NCBI RefSeq assembly: GCF_010500895.1
Contig: NZ_JAAAWO010000008.1
Location: 119,537-183,536 of the forward strand
Source: Alteromonas genovensis
GTDB taxonomy: Bacteria > Pseudomonadota > Gammaproteobacteria > Enterobacterales > Alteromonadaceae
Length of the DNA stretch: 64,000 bases
Direction: 5' to 3'
The notes under the pieces are model-generated. The model was not told the origin of the DNA. It saw nothing but the letters and a program-made list of their open reading frames with translations, and ran no database searches. How positions within the stretch are numbered: position 1 is the first letter of the stretch; each line of letters begins with the position of its first letter. The position numbers and the translations under genes were made by a program. This document shows positions 38,773-47,915 of this stretch, in pieces.

Positions 38773-40798
38773 ATCCATTTTCTCGTTTATAAGGCTGTTC
38801 CGAATGGAACAGCTCATTAAACGAAGCAACTTATTTAATGTTCCATATTATAAACGCCGTTATGATCTAAGCCCTGGTACAAATGCTATTCGCCATTACC
38901 TAATAAAGGGTGCAGATGCTGACAACTTCCCAAACGAATGGTTTGATACAGCTTGGTATAAAGTTAACTATGATGACGTGGCTTTAAGCGGTGTTAACCC
39001 TTTTGTTCACTATATTCAACATGGTCGTGAGGAAGGGCGAGCAACAAATAGAATGCAGTTTCATTCGCAGGAAATAAATGGATTGGGGGCAGATAAAGAG
39101 CACATAGTGCAAATGTTGTGGCGGGGATTTTCTAAGTACTCGCTGAAGCAACTCAAAAGCCTTTATTCAAATGCTTCAACAACTGAAAGCGTAAAATATT
39201 CTGCAATTTGGCATACTGCTAGATGGTTCTATTTTTTAGGGCAGTTTGAAAAGGCGCTAAGCATTTCTCGACTCGCCATTGAAGAACTCGATTTTAAAGT
39301 GTTTGGAAAAAGCGGCGTCCTTATGCATGCTTTTTGTCTGCAAAAAAACGGTGAAAATTTCAAATCAGAGGCGTTTATACGAAGGTACTATCAAGGCGAT
39401 AATCTCGACGAAGATATACTTTTAGCATTAACTAACTGCGCTGGTTCTCCTTATAAAAAGCTCTCTCTTCTCAATCAAATTTATCACCAGCATGGTTTAG
39501 TTGGCTTGAGTCTAAGTGATAGTTATGAAGAACTTTCATTGGAAGGTTTGAGTGCTGAAAAAGGGTTGGTTGAGTACGAAAATGGCGCGCTTGTTAGCGT
39601 GATTGTCCCCTGCTTTAATGCAGAACAAACAATAAAAACTGCTTTAGGCTCACTTGTTGCGCAATCATGGAAAAACCTAGAAATTATTGTAGTTGATGAC
39701 TGTAGTACAGATAAAACAGCTTTAGTAGTAGAAAAGCTGGCAGCAGTTTATCCACAGATAACGTTAATAAAACAAACAAAAAATAGCGGTGCTTACAGCG
39801 CAAGGAATGTGGGGCTTGCTACTGCTAACGGAAGTTTTATAACCACGCACGATGCGGACGATTGGTCTCATCCTCAAAAAATACAGTTACAGGTTGAGTA
39901 CCTTTTTAAGAATAAACCTGTGGTTGGTGTTTGTACTCAATGGGTTAGGGCTACCTCTAAGCTCAATTTTGAACACAATTGGAGACTAAATCCTAGATTA
40001 ATTCATTGGTCTCATTCTTCTTTTCTATTTCGACGAGGAGTCTTTGAGGAGCTAGGCTACTGGGATTCTGTTTTAGCCGGTGGCGATACGGAGTATCTTT
40101 GGCGAGTTGAGTCGCACTTTGGGTTCAACTCGGTAAAAAAAATTCATTCAGAAGTGCCTTTAGCGTTTGCTTTAGATGATGAAAAATCACTGACGCGAAA
40201 TAATGCCACGCATATCAAAACAATGTATCACGGCATGCGGCATATTTATCGAAGTGCTTGCCAGTGGTGGCATTCCCAGGATGACGCTAACCTGTACATG
40301 GCGCTAAAGGAAAATCGCAAGTTCCCCGCTCCTCCTACTATGATTTCTAAAAACAATAACAATATGTCTGGCGATGTAGTGTTTATTAGTGATTTCTGTG
40401 ACGGTAGGCAATCGGCCGAAGCGTATGAAGTCATCGCCGCTTTAGTGCGAGATGGAAAAAAAGTTTTTTTGTATCATTTACCAAGACCCCACGAAAAGCA
40501 AGGTCAACTATCCAGCTTCTTTTTCGAACTATTGTTGAACAGTAACGTTAATGCATGTGTGTACGGCATGTCTTTGTCTATTGAATGCGTATGCGTATTA
40601 GACCCTCAGCTACTTCTTGAAAATCAAGAGGAATTAGCAACACTCGATTCATGTAAGCTATTTATCTGTGCCAAAAATGAGCAGTGCTTCCATACTGAAA
40701 AAGCTAGAAATTTAGTGATCCCGAGTAAACTGCTAGAAGTCGTTATAATAGAAAATTTAGATACTCTATCGGAGTATTTAGCTGATAAGAAATTGTAG
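38765..40798 (+). CDS. GT2 glycosyltransferase with two N-terminal YPDV/EGR modules
   Basis: 677 residues from ATG 38765. The start is uncertain: 38804 has a better AAGG spacing, and the frame is open from further upstream inside the previous gene. Residues about 23-95 hold one degenerate and one good copy of the shared module (WYKVNYDDVALSG ... HYIQHGREEGR). A helical TPR-like region follows (about 110-250). The GT2 domain (about 276-510) has VSVIVPCFNAEQT, VDDCSTDKT, HDADDWSHPQK and GGDTEYLWRVE. The last 140 residues are unassigned. The GT2 domain is clearly paralogous to that of the next gene. Confidence 0.75.
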   Translation: MSKSIFSFIRLFRMEQLIKRSNLFNVPYYKRRYDLSPGTNAIRHYLIKGADADNFPNEWFDTAWYKVNYDDVALSGVNPFVHYIQHGREEGRATNRMQFHSQEINGLGADKEHIVQMLWRGFSKYSLKQLKSLYSNASTTESVKYSAIWHTARWFYFLGQFEKALSISRLAIEELDFKVFGKSGVLMHAFCLQKNGENFKSEAFIRRYYQGDNLDEDILLALTNCAGSPYKKLSLLNQIYHQHGLVGLSLSDSYEELSLEGLSAEKGLVEYENGALVSVIVPCFNAEQTIKTALGSLVAQSWKNLEIIVVDDCSTDKTALVVEKLAAVYPQITLIKQTKNSGAYSARNVGLATANGSFITTHDADDWSHPQKIQLQVEYLFKNKPVVGVCTQWVRATSKLNFEHNWRLNPRLIHWSHSSFLFRRGVFEELGYWDSVLAGGDTEYLWRVESHFGFNSVKKIHSEVPLAFALDDEKSLTRNNATHIKTMYHGMRHIYRSACQWWHSQDDANLYMALKENRKFPAPPTMISKNNNNMSGDVVFISDFCDGRQSAEAYEVIAALVRDGKKVFLYHLPRPHEKQGQLSSFFFELLLNSNVNACVYGMSLSIECVCVLDPQLLLENQEELATLDSCKLFICAKNEQCFHTEKARNLVIPSKLLEVVIIENLDTLSEYLADKKL

Positions 40799-40801
40799 AG
40801 C

Positions 40802-43606
40802 ATGACAGATAAAGAGTATTTTGATCCTGAATGGTATCTCAAGCAATACCCTGATGTTGCTGCAGCAAAAATAGATCCAAAATTGCATTTCGATAAACAC
40901 GGAAGAAGGGAAGGAAGGCTGCCGTGTAATATTCCTTCATTGTCTCTTGAGAAAAAATTATGGAGCGATGTACAAAATTGTGATGTCACACTCAACTCTC
41001 TGCTTAAAATATCGGTGAGTAACGGCATCAACGGAACCTATGCCGCTAAAGTGCTGGTAGACTATTACCTCTTCAAAAAGCAATTTTCTAAAGCTAAATT
41101 AGAGTCCGATAAACTTTGTAAAAATATAGCGACAGCAGAGAAACTTTTCAGCAGAGCTGAGCTATTCCTACTGAGGTTTTCATCTCTGTATAATGCTGGG
41201 TTCGAAAATGAAGCGGAGCGAGTAGTAAATAATCCAAACTGGGTTAATCCGTCAAAATATCTGGCAGCGAGTATGTTGGCAGAATCGAATAAAATCGAAT
41301 GCATAAATGAATTATATAAAAGAGCTTGCTTGAAAGAGCTAAGCTCGAAAGCGGACTTGGTAACCCTTGACTCGCTGATATCTTCACGGGCAACTGTTTC
41401 TGCTTCTACGTGGCTAAAGTTGCTTGTACGAAAGGCGAAAGTCTCGATAATTGTTCCCGCCTTTAATGCCAAAAACGTAATTTCTACAAGTATTAACTCG
41501 CTTCTGAATCAGTCTTGGAAGAACTTAGAAATTATTGTTGTAGATGATGCGTCAACTGATGACAGTTATGCAGAATTAGTTCGTCTATATAGTGATATAA
41601 ATTGTATAAGAATTATAAAGAATAATGAGAATAAAGGCGCATACGCTACAAGAAACTTAGGAATGTCTATGGCTAACGGTGACTTCCTTACCGTCATGGA
41701 CGCTGATGATTGGGCTCACCCCCAGAAAATTGAAAAGCAAATTACTCCTTTGCTCTTTAATCGCTCGCTAAAAGGAACTGTTTCTCATTGGGTTAGATGT
41801 ACGGAGGACCTTAAATTTTCAAAGTTAAGGGCTGGAAGCTCATGGATACACAGGAATGTATCTTCTTTACTCGTTCGAAAAGATGTTGTAGCTACGATTG
41901 GAGGCTGGGACGAGGTTAAAATAAATGCTGATACCGAGTTTTATGAAAGGTGTCTTGCTAAGTTCGGCAGAGCCGCGATAAAGGAAGTAATGCCTGGCGT
42001 TCCTCTCTCTTTTGGAAGAACGCATGCGTCATCACTTACGCAAAATGCAGAAACACACTTGGTCACCCAGTATGGTGGCGTAAGAAAGCAGCACATGGAT
42101 TTCGCTCGAGCCTGGCACAAGAATAGCCCAGATCTGAAACTTTCGAGAGATGAACAGCAGTCTTTTCCTGTTCCTCTTAGTATGCTGTTGGCTTCTTCTA
42201 AACCTTCATTTGTAAGAGCAAACGAAGCGAGTTTTCTTAAATGGAGAAAAGCGCTAGACGAAAATTGGTACGGGCAGATTTACGACGATGTGAGTTCGAT
42301 GGGGCTAGATATTCATGATCACTTCTGGGATAAAGGAGAAAAGGAAGGACGCTATCCATCATCATTATTTAATCCGCAAGCTTATGCGTACAAATTTGAA
42401 ATACCACATACGACATCACCCACGTGGCATGCGCTAAATAGCAGCAGTTGGGACTTTTCTGCTCCTGTATCAATAACTGGCTTTGCAAAGTGCGACGGAG
42501 AAAGCCATGTTGCTCTTTTTGGGCACGCTGTCTCTGAAACCGTCTTCGGCGCAGAAAGAAGCTTAGTTGATATGGCTAAGGCAATGTCTAAGTTTGATAT
42601 ACGCGTAACTCTTTACTTACCGTCTTGCGCTAACATTTTCTATATTGAAGAGATAAGACAATACGTAAGCAAGATCGTCTTCTTGCCTTTACCTTGGGCA
42701 AACGGAAGAGAAGAGCCAATTGAGCCAATAGCGCAATATTTGGAATCAGAGTTTATACGCTTTGGTTATGATTGTGTTTACGTAAATACACTCACATTAA
42801 TAGAGCCTCTGAGTGCGGCCAAGAGAGCCAATATACCAAGCATTACGCATGTGCGAGAGCTCGTTGAGTTTGATAATGATTTAGCTAATTTACTTCAAGA
42901 GTCTCCTCAGCTTACTCATGAACGAGTAATTTCAAGCAGTGACTACTTTGTTGCTAACTCTCAAGAAACAGCCCGTTGGCTCAACGAGCCAGCACGCACT
43001 AGAGTTATTTATAACTGTGTAGATATTCCCACTTCAATTGTTCCTATGCCTTCAGTCTCGTTAAAGGTATGTATGTTGAGTAGTAATGTGAAAAAGAAAG
43101 GTGTGGAAGACTTTTTTGAAGTAGCAAGCTTATGTAGAGGAAATAGTAATATTCAATTTACTATTTTCGGGCCAATCACCAACGAAGTTACTATGGCTGC
43201 TAAGCAATTTGGTGATGACAATGTCACTATTGCAGGGTATGTGGAGAAGCCGAAAGAGGTGATGGTTGCACACCATATTGTGTTGGCACTTTCTCACTTT
43301 AAAGAATCCTTTGGCAGAACGGTAGCAGAAGCCATGTCTTTAGGGCGCGTTGTAGTTGGCTACAATTGGGGAGCGGTAAGTGAACTTGTTGAACAGCAGT
43401 CCGGTATGCTAGTTGACTATAAATGCACTTCAGGGATTGTGGATGCAATACTAACTCTGAATAGTAACCGTGAGTTACTAGCGTCGATGGGCAACTTTGC
43501 AGCTAAAAGAGCTGAAGCGCTTTTCTCTCGCGACATTTTTGATAGAGAGCTAGTAAACCAGATAGTTAAGGTTTCTAAGAAATCTGCTAAACTAAAGGGC
43601 TTTTAG
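40802..43606 (+). CDS. Large GT2-GT4 glycosyltransferase with YPDV/EGR modules
   Basis: 934 residues, 3 bases after the previous stop. The order is: module (WYLKQYPDVAAAKIDP ... HGRREGRLP, 8-40), helical region, GT2 domain (about 213-450; VSIIVPAFNAKNV, VDDASTDDS, MDADDWAHPQK), a second module (WYGQIYDDVSSMG ... GEKEGRYPS, about 485-515), then a GT4 domain (about 565-934). The GT4 part has FGHAVSETVFGAERSL, SSNVKKKGVEDFFEVASL and ESFGRTVAEAMSLGRVVVG, the E-x7-E type donor motif. It is a likely bifunctional glycan polymerising or branching enzyme, and a tandem paralogue of the gene before it. Confidence 0.82.
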   Translation: MTDKEYFDPEWYLKQYPDVAAAKIDPKLHFDKHGRREGRLPCNIPSLSLEKKLWSDVQNCDVTLNSLLKISVSNGINGTYAAKVLVDYYLFKKQFSKAKLESDKLCKNIATAEKLFSRAELFLLRFSSLYNAGFENEAERVVNNPNWVNPSKYLAASMLAESNKIECINELYKRACLKELSSKADLVTLDSLISSRATVSASTWLKLLVRKAKVSIIVPAFNAKNVISTSINSLLNQSWKNLEIIVVDDASTDDSYAELVRLYSDINCIRIIKNNENKGAYATRNLGMSMANGDFLTVMDADDWAHPQKIEKQITPLLFNRSLKGTVSHWVRCTEDLKFSKLRAGSSWIHRNVSSLLVRKDVVATIGGWDEVKINADTEFYERCLAKFGRAAIKEVMPGVPLSFGRTHASSLTQNAETHLVTQYGGVRKQHMDFARAWHKNSPDLKLSRDEQQSFPVPLSMLLASSKPSFVRANEASFLKWRKALDENWYGQIYDDVSSMGLDIHDHFWDKGEKEGRYPSSLFNPQAYAYKFEIPHTTSPTWHALNSSSWDFSAPVSITGFAKCDGESHVALFGHAVSETVFGAERSLVDMAKAMSKFDIRVTLYLPSCANIFYIEEIRQYVSKIVFLPLPWANGREEPIEPIAQYLESEFIRFGYDCVYVNTLTLIEPLSAAKRANIPSITHVRELVEFDNDLANLLQESPQLTHERVISSSDYFVANSQETARWLNEPARTRVIYNCVDIPTSIVPMPSVSLKVCMLSSNVKKKGVEDFFEVASLCRGNSNIQFTIFGPITNEVTMAAKQFGDDNVTIAGYVEKPKEVMVAHHIVLALSHFKESFGRTVAEAMSLGRVVVGYNWGAVSELVEQQSGMLVDYKCTSGIVDAILTLNSNRELLASMGNFAAKRAEALFSRDIFDRELVNQIVKVSKKSAKLKGF

Positions 43607-43718
43607 TTCTTGATTTTTGTGCTATAGATAGCATGTTAGACGCCCCAGTTTGTCATTTTGCCACTTACTCACATGTTAGCGTGGCGTAGTGGCCTCAGTT
43701 GTAGAAGATTAGTCACCT

Positions 43719-44438
43719 ATGTCTTATAAAACCCATCCTTTTTGGAGTGTGGAAAAATTGTTAGCGCCGGCTAAAAATTCTCAAGGCCAGCCTCATCTTA
43801 ACGTTTCTGTACTGTCTCATCACATTCCAAAGACTGCTGGAAGTTCACTTAGAGTGGCTTTTGAACGAGCGCTCGGGGGGAGGAATGTTTACGGCGTTTA
43901 TGCAAATACAGGCGCAAGTGCCATGTCAAAAGGTGAGGGAATTTGGTTGCCGTCGAAAGCGAAGGTACTTCACGGACACTTTAAGCCGCATATCAATCAT
44001 ATTAAAACCTTTCCAAACGCTATCAGAGCCGTTTGGGTTCGCGACCCGCTAGAACGAATATGGTCGTTTGTAGGCCATCTCTTAGCGCTTAAAGAGAAGC
44101 ATCCGCATTATATTTTGTTGAAAGCAAAGCTGCCAAAAGCTAGCCTAAAGTCACAAGAAAGCATAGTTAATGAGCTGATTCTTAATAATACCATTGAGGC
44201 TTTTACAAATACTTATAGCCGATTTTTCAATGCCGTACCGATTGACGAATTTAGCTTTGTAGGCTCAAAACATAAATACGAAGAAGGTTTAAAGCAATTG
44301 TCGGATTTGACCGAGATAGAGTTAAAAACACTGCAGGTAAACAGACGAACTAGCCAAACATATCAGCTTCCAAGTAGTATTAAGCGGCTTGAATCACATC
44401 TACCTCATGAATATAAAATCGTAGGCGACTTTTTATAA
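43719..44438 (+). CDS. Carbohydrate sulfotransferase-like protein
   Basis: 239 residues of the sulfotransferase family 2 type. The 5'-phosphosulfate-binding loop is HIPKTAGSSLR (about 35-45), and the 3'-phosphate-binding segment is WVRDPLERIWSF (about 104-115). Together they are the PAPS signature of heparan- and chondroitin-type sulfotransferases. The enzyme would transfer sulfate from PAPS to a sugar hydroxyl. There is no signal or membrane anchor, so it would act in the cytoplasm. Its proximity to a GAG-synthase-like gene suggests a sulfated glycan. A G6 run lies at 43875-43880. Confidence 0.75.
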   Translation: MSYKTHPFWSVEKLLAPAKNSQGQPHLNVSVLSHHIPKTAGSSLRVAFERALGGRNVYGVYANTGASAMSKGEGIWLPSKAKVLHGHFKPHINHIKTFPNAIRAVWVRDPLERIWSFVGHLLALKEKHPHYILLKAKLPKASLKSQESIVNELILNNTIEAFTNTYSRFFNAVPIDEFSFVGSKHKYEEGLKQLSDLTEIELKTLQVNRRTSQTYQLPSSIKRLESHLPHEYKIVGDFL

Positions 44439-44459
44439 AGCCGTAAGAAAGGAACTTTA

Positions 44460-45779
44460 GTGGCAGTTTATTCCATAATTACCCAACGAGTAGAGAGTAC
44501 AACCTCCAAGGCTCCTCGATGGCATCTAGACTATCCGTGCAATGGTCAAAGCATAGATGGCGGAGAGCTAATCAGCGAGGGCTTGTTGTTCCAAGGTTGG
44601 TTATTAAACGGCGAGGCGTCGCCAACATCGCTAGTTATTGTAAATGGTGATGAGGTGAAAAAAATACCACTGAATCGCGCTCGGCCAGATGTTATTTCAA
44701 AGGTGTTAAACCAAGCTCCAGAAAATCACGATTTACTTAGTTGTGGGTTTTCAGAGCGAATTAAACTAAAACATTCAGAGTTTACCTTGGGGATTGTTGA
44801 GAATGGCACATTCACTGAAATAATAAGTGGATCTGTTGAGGGCAAATTTCAGATTTTAGAAGGGAAAGGCGGCTGGCTTTTTCTTGATAATGATACTAAC
44901 AAGAGTATCGAACAATATACAGGGAAGCTTAAATTATCCCGAGCAGCACAAGCTGAGTGGAAAGAATATCTAGAGTTGTTAAACACCTTTTCTTTTTCGG
45001 CACAAATACCAGTGTGTTTACTTGTAGCGCCTTCGAAGGAAATGGTTTATGAGGAATATTATCCTTATAACTTTTCAAAAAAAGCGCCTATCGAAAAGCT
45101 CAAAGAGTTGGTGCCCGAAACACTTAATTTTATTTTACCAATTGAAGAGCTTCGTAATTTAGACGACCGTTCGTTCAGAGTTTGTGACACTCACTGGACG
45201 CTTCATGGAGCGAGGTTCGCGGCGCAATTAGTTACAAGTAAATTAATGTCTAGAAATATTGATGAACTCAATGTCTTCGAAGGAGACGTTTATCAGAATA
45301 GAGAAGTAAGCGGCGACTTGGGCTCAAAGTTGTTTCCTCCTCAACGTCACGAAGAAGATAGGTTGACCAATTTTAACTACAGACATTGCGTAGTTTTTGA
45401 TAACAATGTCGATAACTTTGGTCGGATTATCGTTATGTATCATAAACACGCAGTTTTTAAAGAGACTTTGTTAATATTCGGCTCCTCGTCTTCATACACA
45501 ATGTTTCACTACCTCTGTCGCTTGTATTCTTCGGTAGTTTTTGTTCACTCAGCTGGGAATATTGATCACAAAATCATTGAAGTTGTAAAACCAAATTATA
45601 TTTGCGCTCAGACAAATGCTCGGTTCGTAGTTAAGGCCCCTAAATATAATGACTCAGTTAATAACTACATAGCGCAGAAGAAAGAAAATGGAAGCTTGGG
45701 GGGGGCATTTATAGCTGAAAAATTACCAGACGAGTGTGTTTCATACGTCGACTATTTTAAGCAAATCTTAGTTTTATGA
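44460..45779 (+). CDS. AlgJ/AlgX-like SGNH O-acetyltransferase-type protein
   Basis: 439 residues from GTG 44460, behind AAAGGAAC. The N-terminus (1-130) is an unassigned beta-rich domain. Residues about 135-400 follow AlgX/AlgJ: EGKGGWLFLDND, LVAPSKEMVYEEYYP, the catalytic pair in CDTHWT (Asp243, His245), and the nucleophile region FGSSSSYTMFHY (341-346), where GSS replaces the common GDS. It ends with VVKPNYICAQTNARFVVKAP. It probably O-acetylates or otherwise modifies the glycan. No signal peptide is seen. A G8 run at 45698-45705 lies near the 3' end and could switch the last 25 or so residues by slippage. Confidence 0.68.
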   Translation: MAVYSIITQRVESTTSKAPRWHLDYPCNGQSIDGGELISEGLLFQGWLLNGEASPTSLVIVNGDEVKKIPLNRARPDVISKVLNQAPENHDLLSCGFSERIKLKHSEFTLGIVENGTFTEIISGSVEGKFQILEGKGGWLFLDNDTNKSIEQYTGKLKLSRAAQAEWKEYLELLNTFSFSAQIPVCLLVAPSKEMVYEEYYPYNFSKKAPIEKLKELVPETLNFILPIEELRNLDDRSFRVCDTHWTLHGARFAAQLVTSKLMSRNIDELNVFEGDVYQNREVSGDLGSKLFPPQRHEEDRLTNFNYRHCVVFDNNVDNFGRIIVMYHKHAVFKETLLIFGSSSSYTMFHYLCRLYSSVVFVHSAGNIDHKIIEVVKPNYICAQTNARFVVKAPKYNDSVNNYIAQKKENGSLGGAFIAEKLPDECVSYVDYFKQILVL

Positions 45780-46013
45780 ATAGGTTCTATTACCCACATA
45801 TAAAAAAGAAATAAATCGAATAGAGCATAAAGTTAGTCGTTGAACCCTAGTTACTTAAGAGTCAGAGTTTCGTTGACGTGAATAAAAATAATGCGTGTCA
45901 GCAAAACAGTAATTATTAGCAAAAGCTGTATCAGCTAGTTGTTATTCTTCTAAAATAATAGATATGCTAGCAGGTCTATAACCATTTAAATTTGCAATGA
46001 AGAAAGTGAGATT

Positions 46014-47846
46014 ATGTGTGGAATAGTAGGCGCAGTAGCCGAAAGGAATGTGGTTGAGATACTACTAGAAGGTTTAAAAAGGCTAGAGTACAGAGGATAC
46101 GACTCTGCTGGTGTGGCACTGTTAGACAAAGAAGGCAATTTAAGCCGAATTCGTAAAACCGGAAAAGTTAAAAATTTAGCCGAAGCCGTGGAAAGTGAAA
46201 GCGCACTAGGCACAACTGGCATTGCGCACACTCGCTGGGCGACTCATGGTGGAGTTACCAAGTACAATGCCCACCCTCATTTTTCTTCCAGTCGTGTTGC
46301 TGTTGTACATAACGGCATCATTGAAAACTATGTTCCACTACGTAAAGAGTTAACTGCTAAGGGATACACGTTCTCTAGCGATACCGACACCGAAACCATT
46401 GGGCATGTTGTCCACGAAATGCTTAAAAAAGGCACCTCGTTGCTAGAGGCCGTGCAAAATGCAGTTAAGCATTTTACCGGCGCTTATGGCACCGTGGTTA
46501 TTGATAAAGAAAGCCCTGACAAAATGGTAGTGGCTCGCTCAGGTAGCCCGCTAGTTATCGGGCTTGGATTGGGCGAAAACTTTATTGCATCGGACCAATT
46601 AGCACTTTTACCCGTTACACGTCGCTTCATTTTTCTTGAGGAAGGCGATGTTGCAGAAGTAGCTCGCCGCAAAGTCACTATTTTTGACAAAGATGGAGAA
46701 CAGGTAGAGCGCGAAATTATTGAGTCTACTGTTGAGCACGATGCAGGCGACAAAGCAGGGTATCGCCACTATATGCTTAAAGAGATTTATGAGCAGCCTG
46801 CGGTTATACGAAATACTCTGCAGGATAGAATTGATAATATTCACAATGCAGATGCACTTTTTGGTGAAGGTGCCTCCAGCATTCTTAAGCAAGTAAAGCA
46901 CGTCCAAATTATCGCTTGTGGTACTAGCTATCACGCAGGTATGACTGCTCGCTATTGGTTAGAAGAATTTGCTAACGTTTCATGCTCGGTAGAGATTGCC
47001 TCAGAGTTTCGATACAGAAAGTCAGCAGTACATGAAAATAGTCTTCTAGTAACTATTTCGCAAAGCGGTGAAACTGCAGATACGCTTGCGGCGCTTCGTT
47101 TAGCGAAAGAGCTTGGATATATGTCGGCCCTAACCGTTTGCAATGTGCCTGGGTCGTCGCTGGTACGCGAGTCAGACCTTGCGTTTATGACACTAGCAGG
47201 TGCAGAAATTGGTGTAGCCTCGACTAAAGCGTTTACAACGCAGCTCACAGCATTTTTGATGCTTACCTTAGCATTGGGTAAGTTTAATGGGCTTGCAGAG
47301 AAAAATGAGCAAAAGATTATTGATGCAATCAAAACGCTGCCCAGCAAGATTGAAGAAGCATTGAGCACAGCAGAAGTCATTGAAGATTTAGCTGAAGAAT
47401 TTGCAGACAAGCATCATAGCTTGTTTCTTGGTAGAGGCGCACAATACCCCATCGCGATGGAGGGGGCATTAAAGCTGAAGGAAATTTCTTACATACACGC
47501 AGAGGCTTATGCGTCTGGTGAACTAAAACACGGACCACTTGCCTTAATCGATGAGGAGATGCCAGTGATCGTGGTCGCTCCAAACGACGAATTGCTCGAA
47601 AAATTAAAGTCGAATGTTGAAGAAGTGCGAGCTCGAGGCGGTATTATGTATGTGTTTGCAGATATTGACGCACACTTTGAAAGCGACGACACAATGCGAG
47701 TGATTAATGTGCCACACTGTGAAGATATAATTGCACCAATCGTATATACCATTCCATTGCAGCTACTTTCATATTATGTGGCCCTAATAAAGGGAACAGA
47801 TGTCGATCAGCCGCGCAATTTGGCAAAATCAGTCACTGTAGAATAA
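46014..47846 (+). CDS. glmS: Glutamine-fructose-6-phosphate aminotransferase
   Basis: 610 residues (609 in E. coli). The catalytic Cys follows the initiator Met (MCGIVGAV). The glutaminase domain includes [16 protein letters not shown] and AHTRWATHG. Two SIS domains bind fructose-6-phosphate ([20 protein letters not shown]). The end [13 protein letters not shown] is canonical. It makes glucosamine-6-phosphate, the first step to UDP-GlcNAc. In E. coli the gene lies by glmU; here it pairs with glmM inside a glycan island, so it may be an extra copy. A G-rich Shine-Dalgarno is weak. I see no glmS ribozyme or sRNA site. Confidence 0.96.
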   Translation: MCGIVGAVAERNVVEILLEGLKRLEYRGYDSAGVALLDKEGNLSRIRKTGKVKNLAEAVESESALGTTGIAHTRWATHGGVTKYNAHPHFSSSRVAVVHNGIIENYVPLRKELTAKGYTFSSDTDTETIGHVVHEMLKKGTSLLEAVQNAVKHFTGAYGTVVIDKESPDKMVVARSGSPLVIGLGLGENFIASDQLALLPVTRRFIFLEEGDVAEVARRKVTIFDKDGEQVEREIIESTVEHDAGDKAGYRHYMLKEIYEQPAVIRNTLQDRIDNIHNADALFGEGASSILKQVKHVQIIACGTSYHAGMTARYWLEEFANVSCSVEIASEFRYRKSAVHENSLLVTISQSGETADTLAALRLAKELGYMSALTVCNVPGSSLVRESDLAFMTLAGAEIGVASTKAFTTQLTAFLMLTLALGKFNGLAEKNEQKIIDAIKTLPSKIEEALSTAEVIEDLAEEFADKHHSLFLGRGAQYPIAMEGALKLKEISYIHAEAYASGELKHGPLALIDEEMPVIVVAPNDELLEKLKSNVEEVRARGGIMYVFADIDAHFESDDTMRVINVPHCEDIIAPIVYTIPLQLLSYYVALIKGTDVDQPRNLAKSVTVE

Positions 47847-47866
47847 ATAAGTTTAGTATGTTTTTT

Positions 47867-47900
47867 AGGCCATAACTTTAAGAGTTGTGGCCTTTTGTTT
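47867..47900 (+). terminator. Terminator between glmS and glmM
   Basis: Stem AGGCCATAACT/AGTTGTGGCCT (47867-47877 with 47883-47893, one G-T pair) followed by TTTGTTTTT. The glmM ribosome-binding site AAGGGAAA follows immediately, so glmM expression from glmS may depend on read-through. Confidence 0.8.
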
Positions 47901-47915
47901 TTAAGGGAAATAAAG

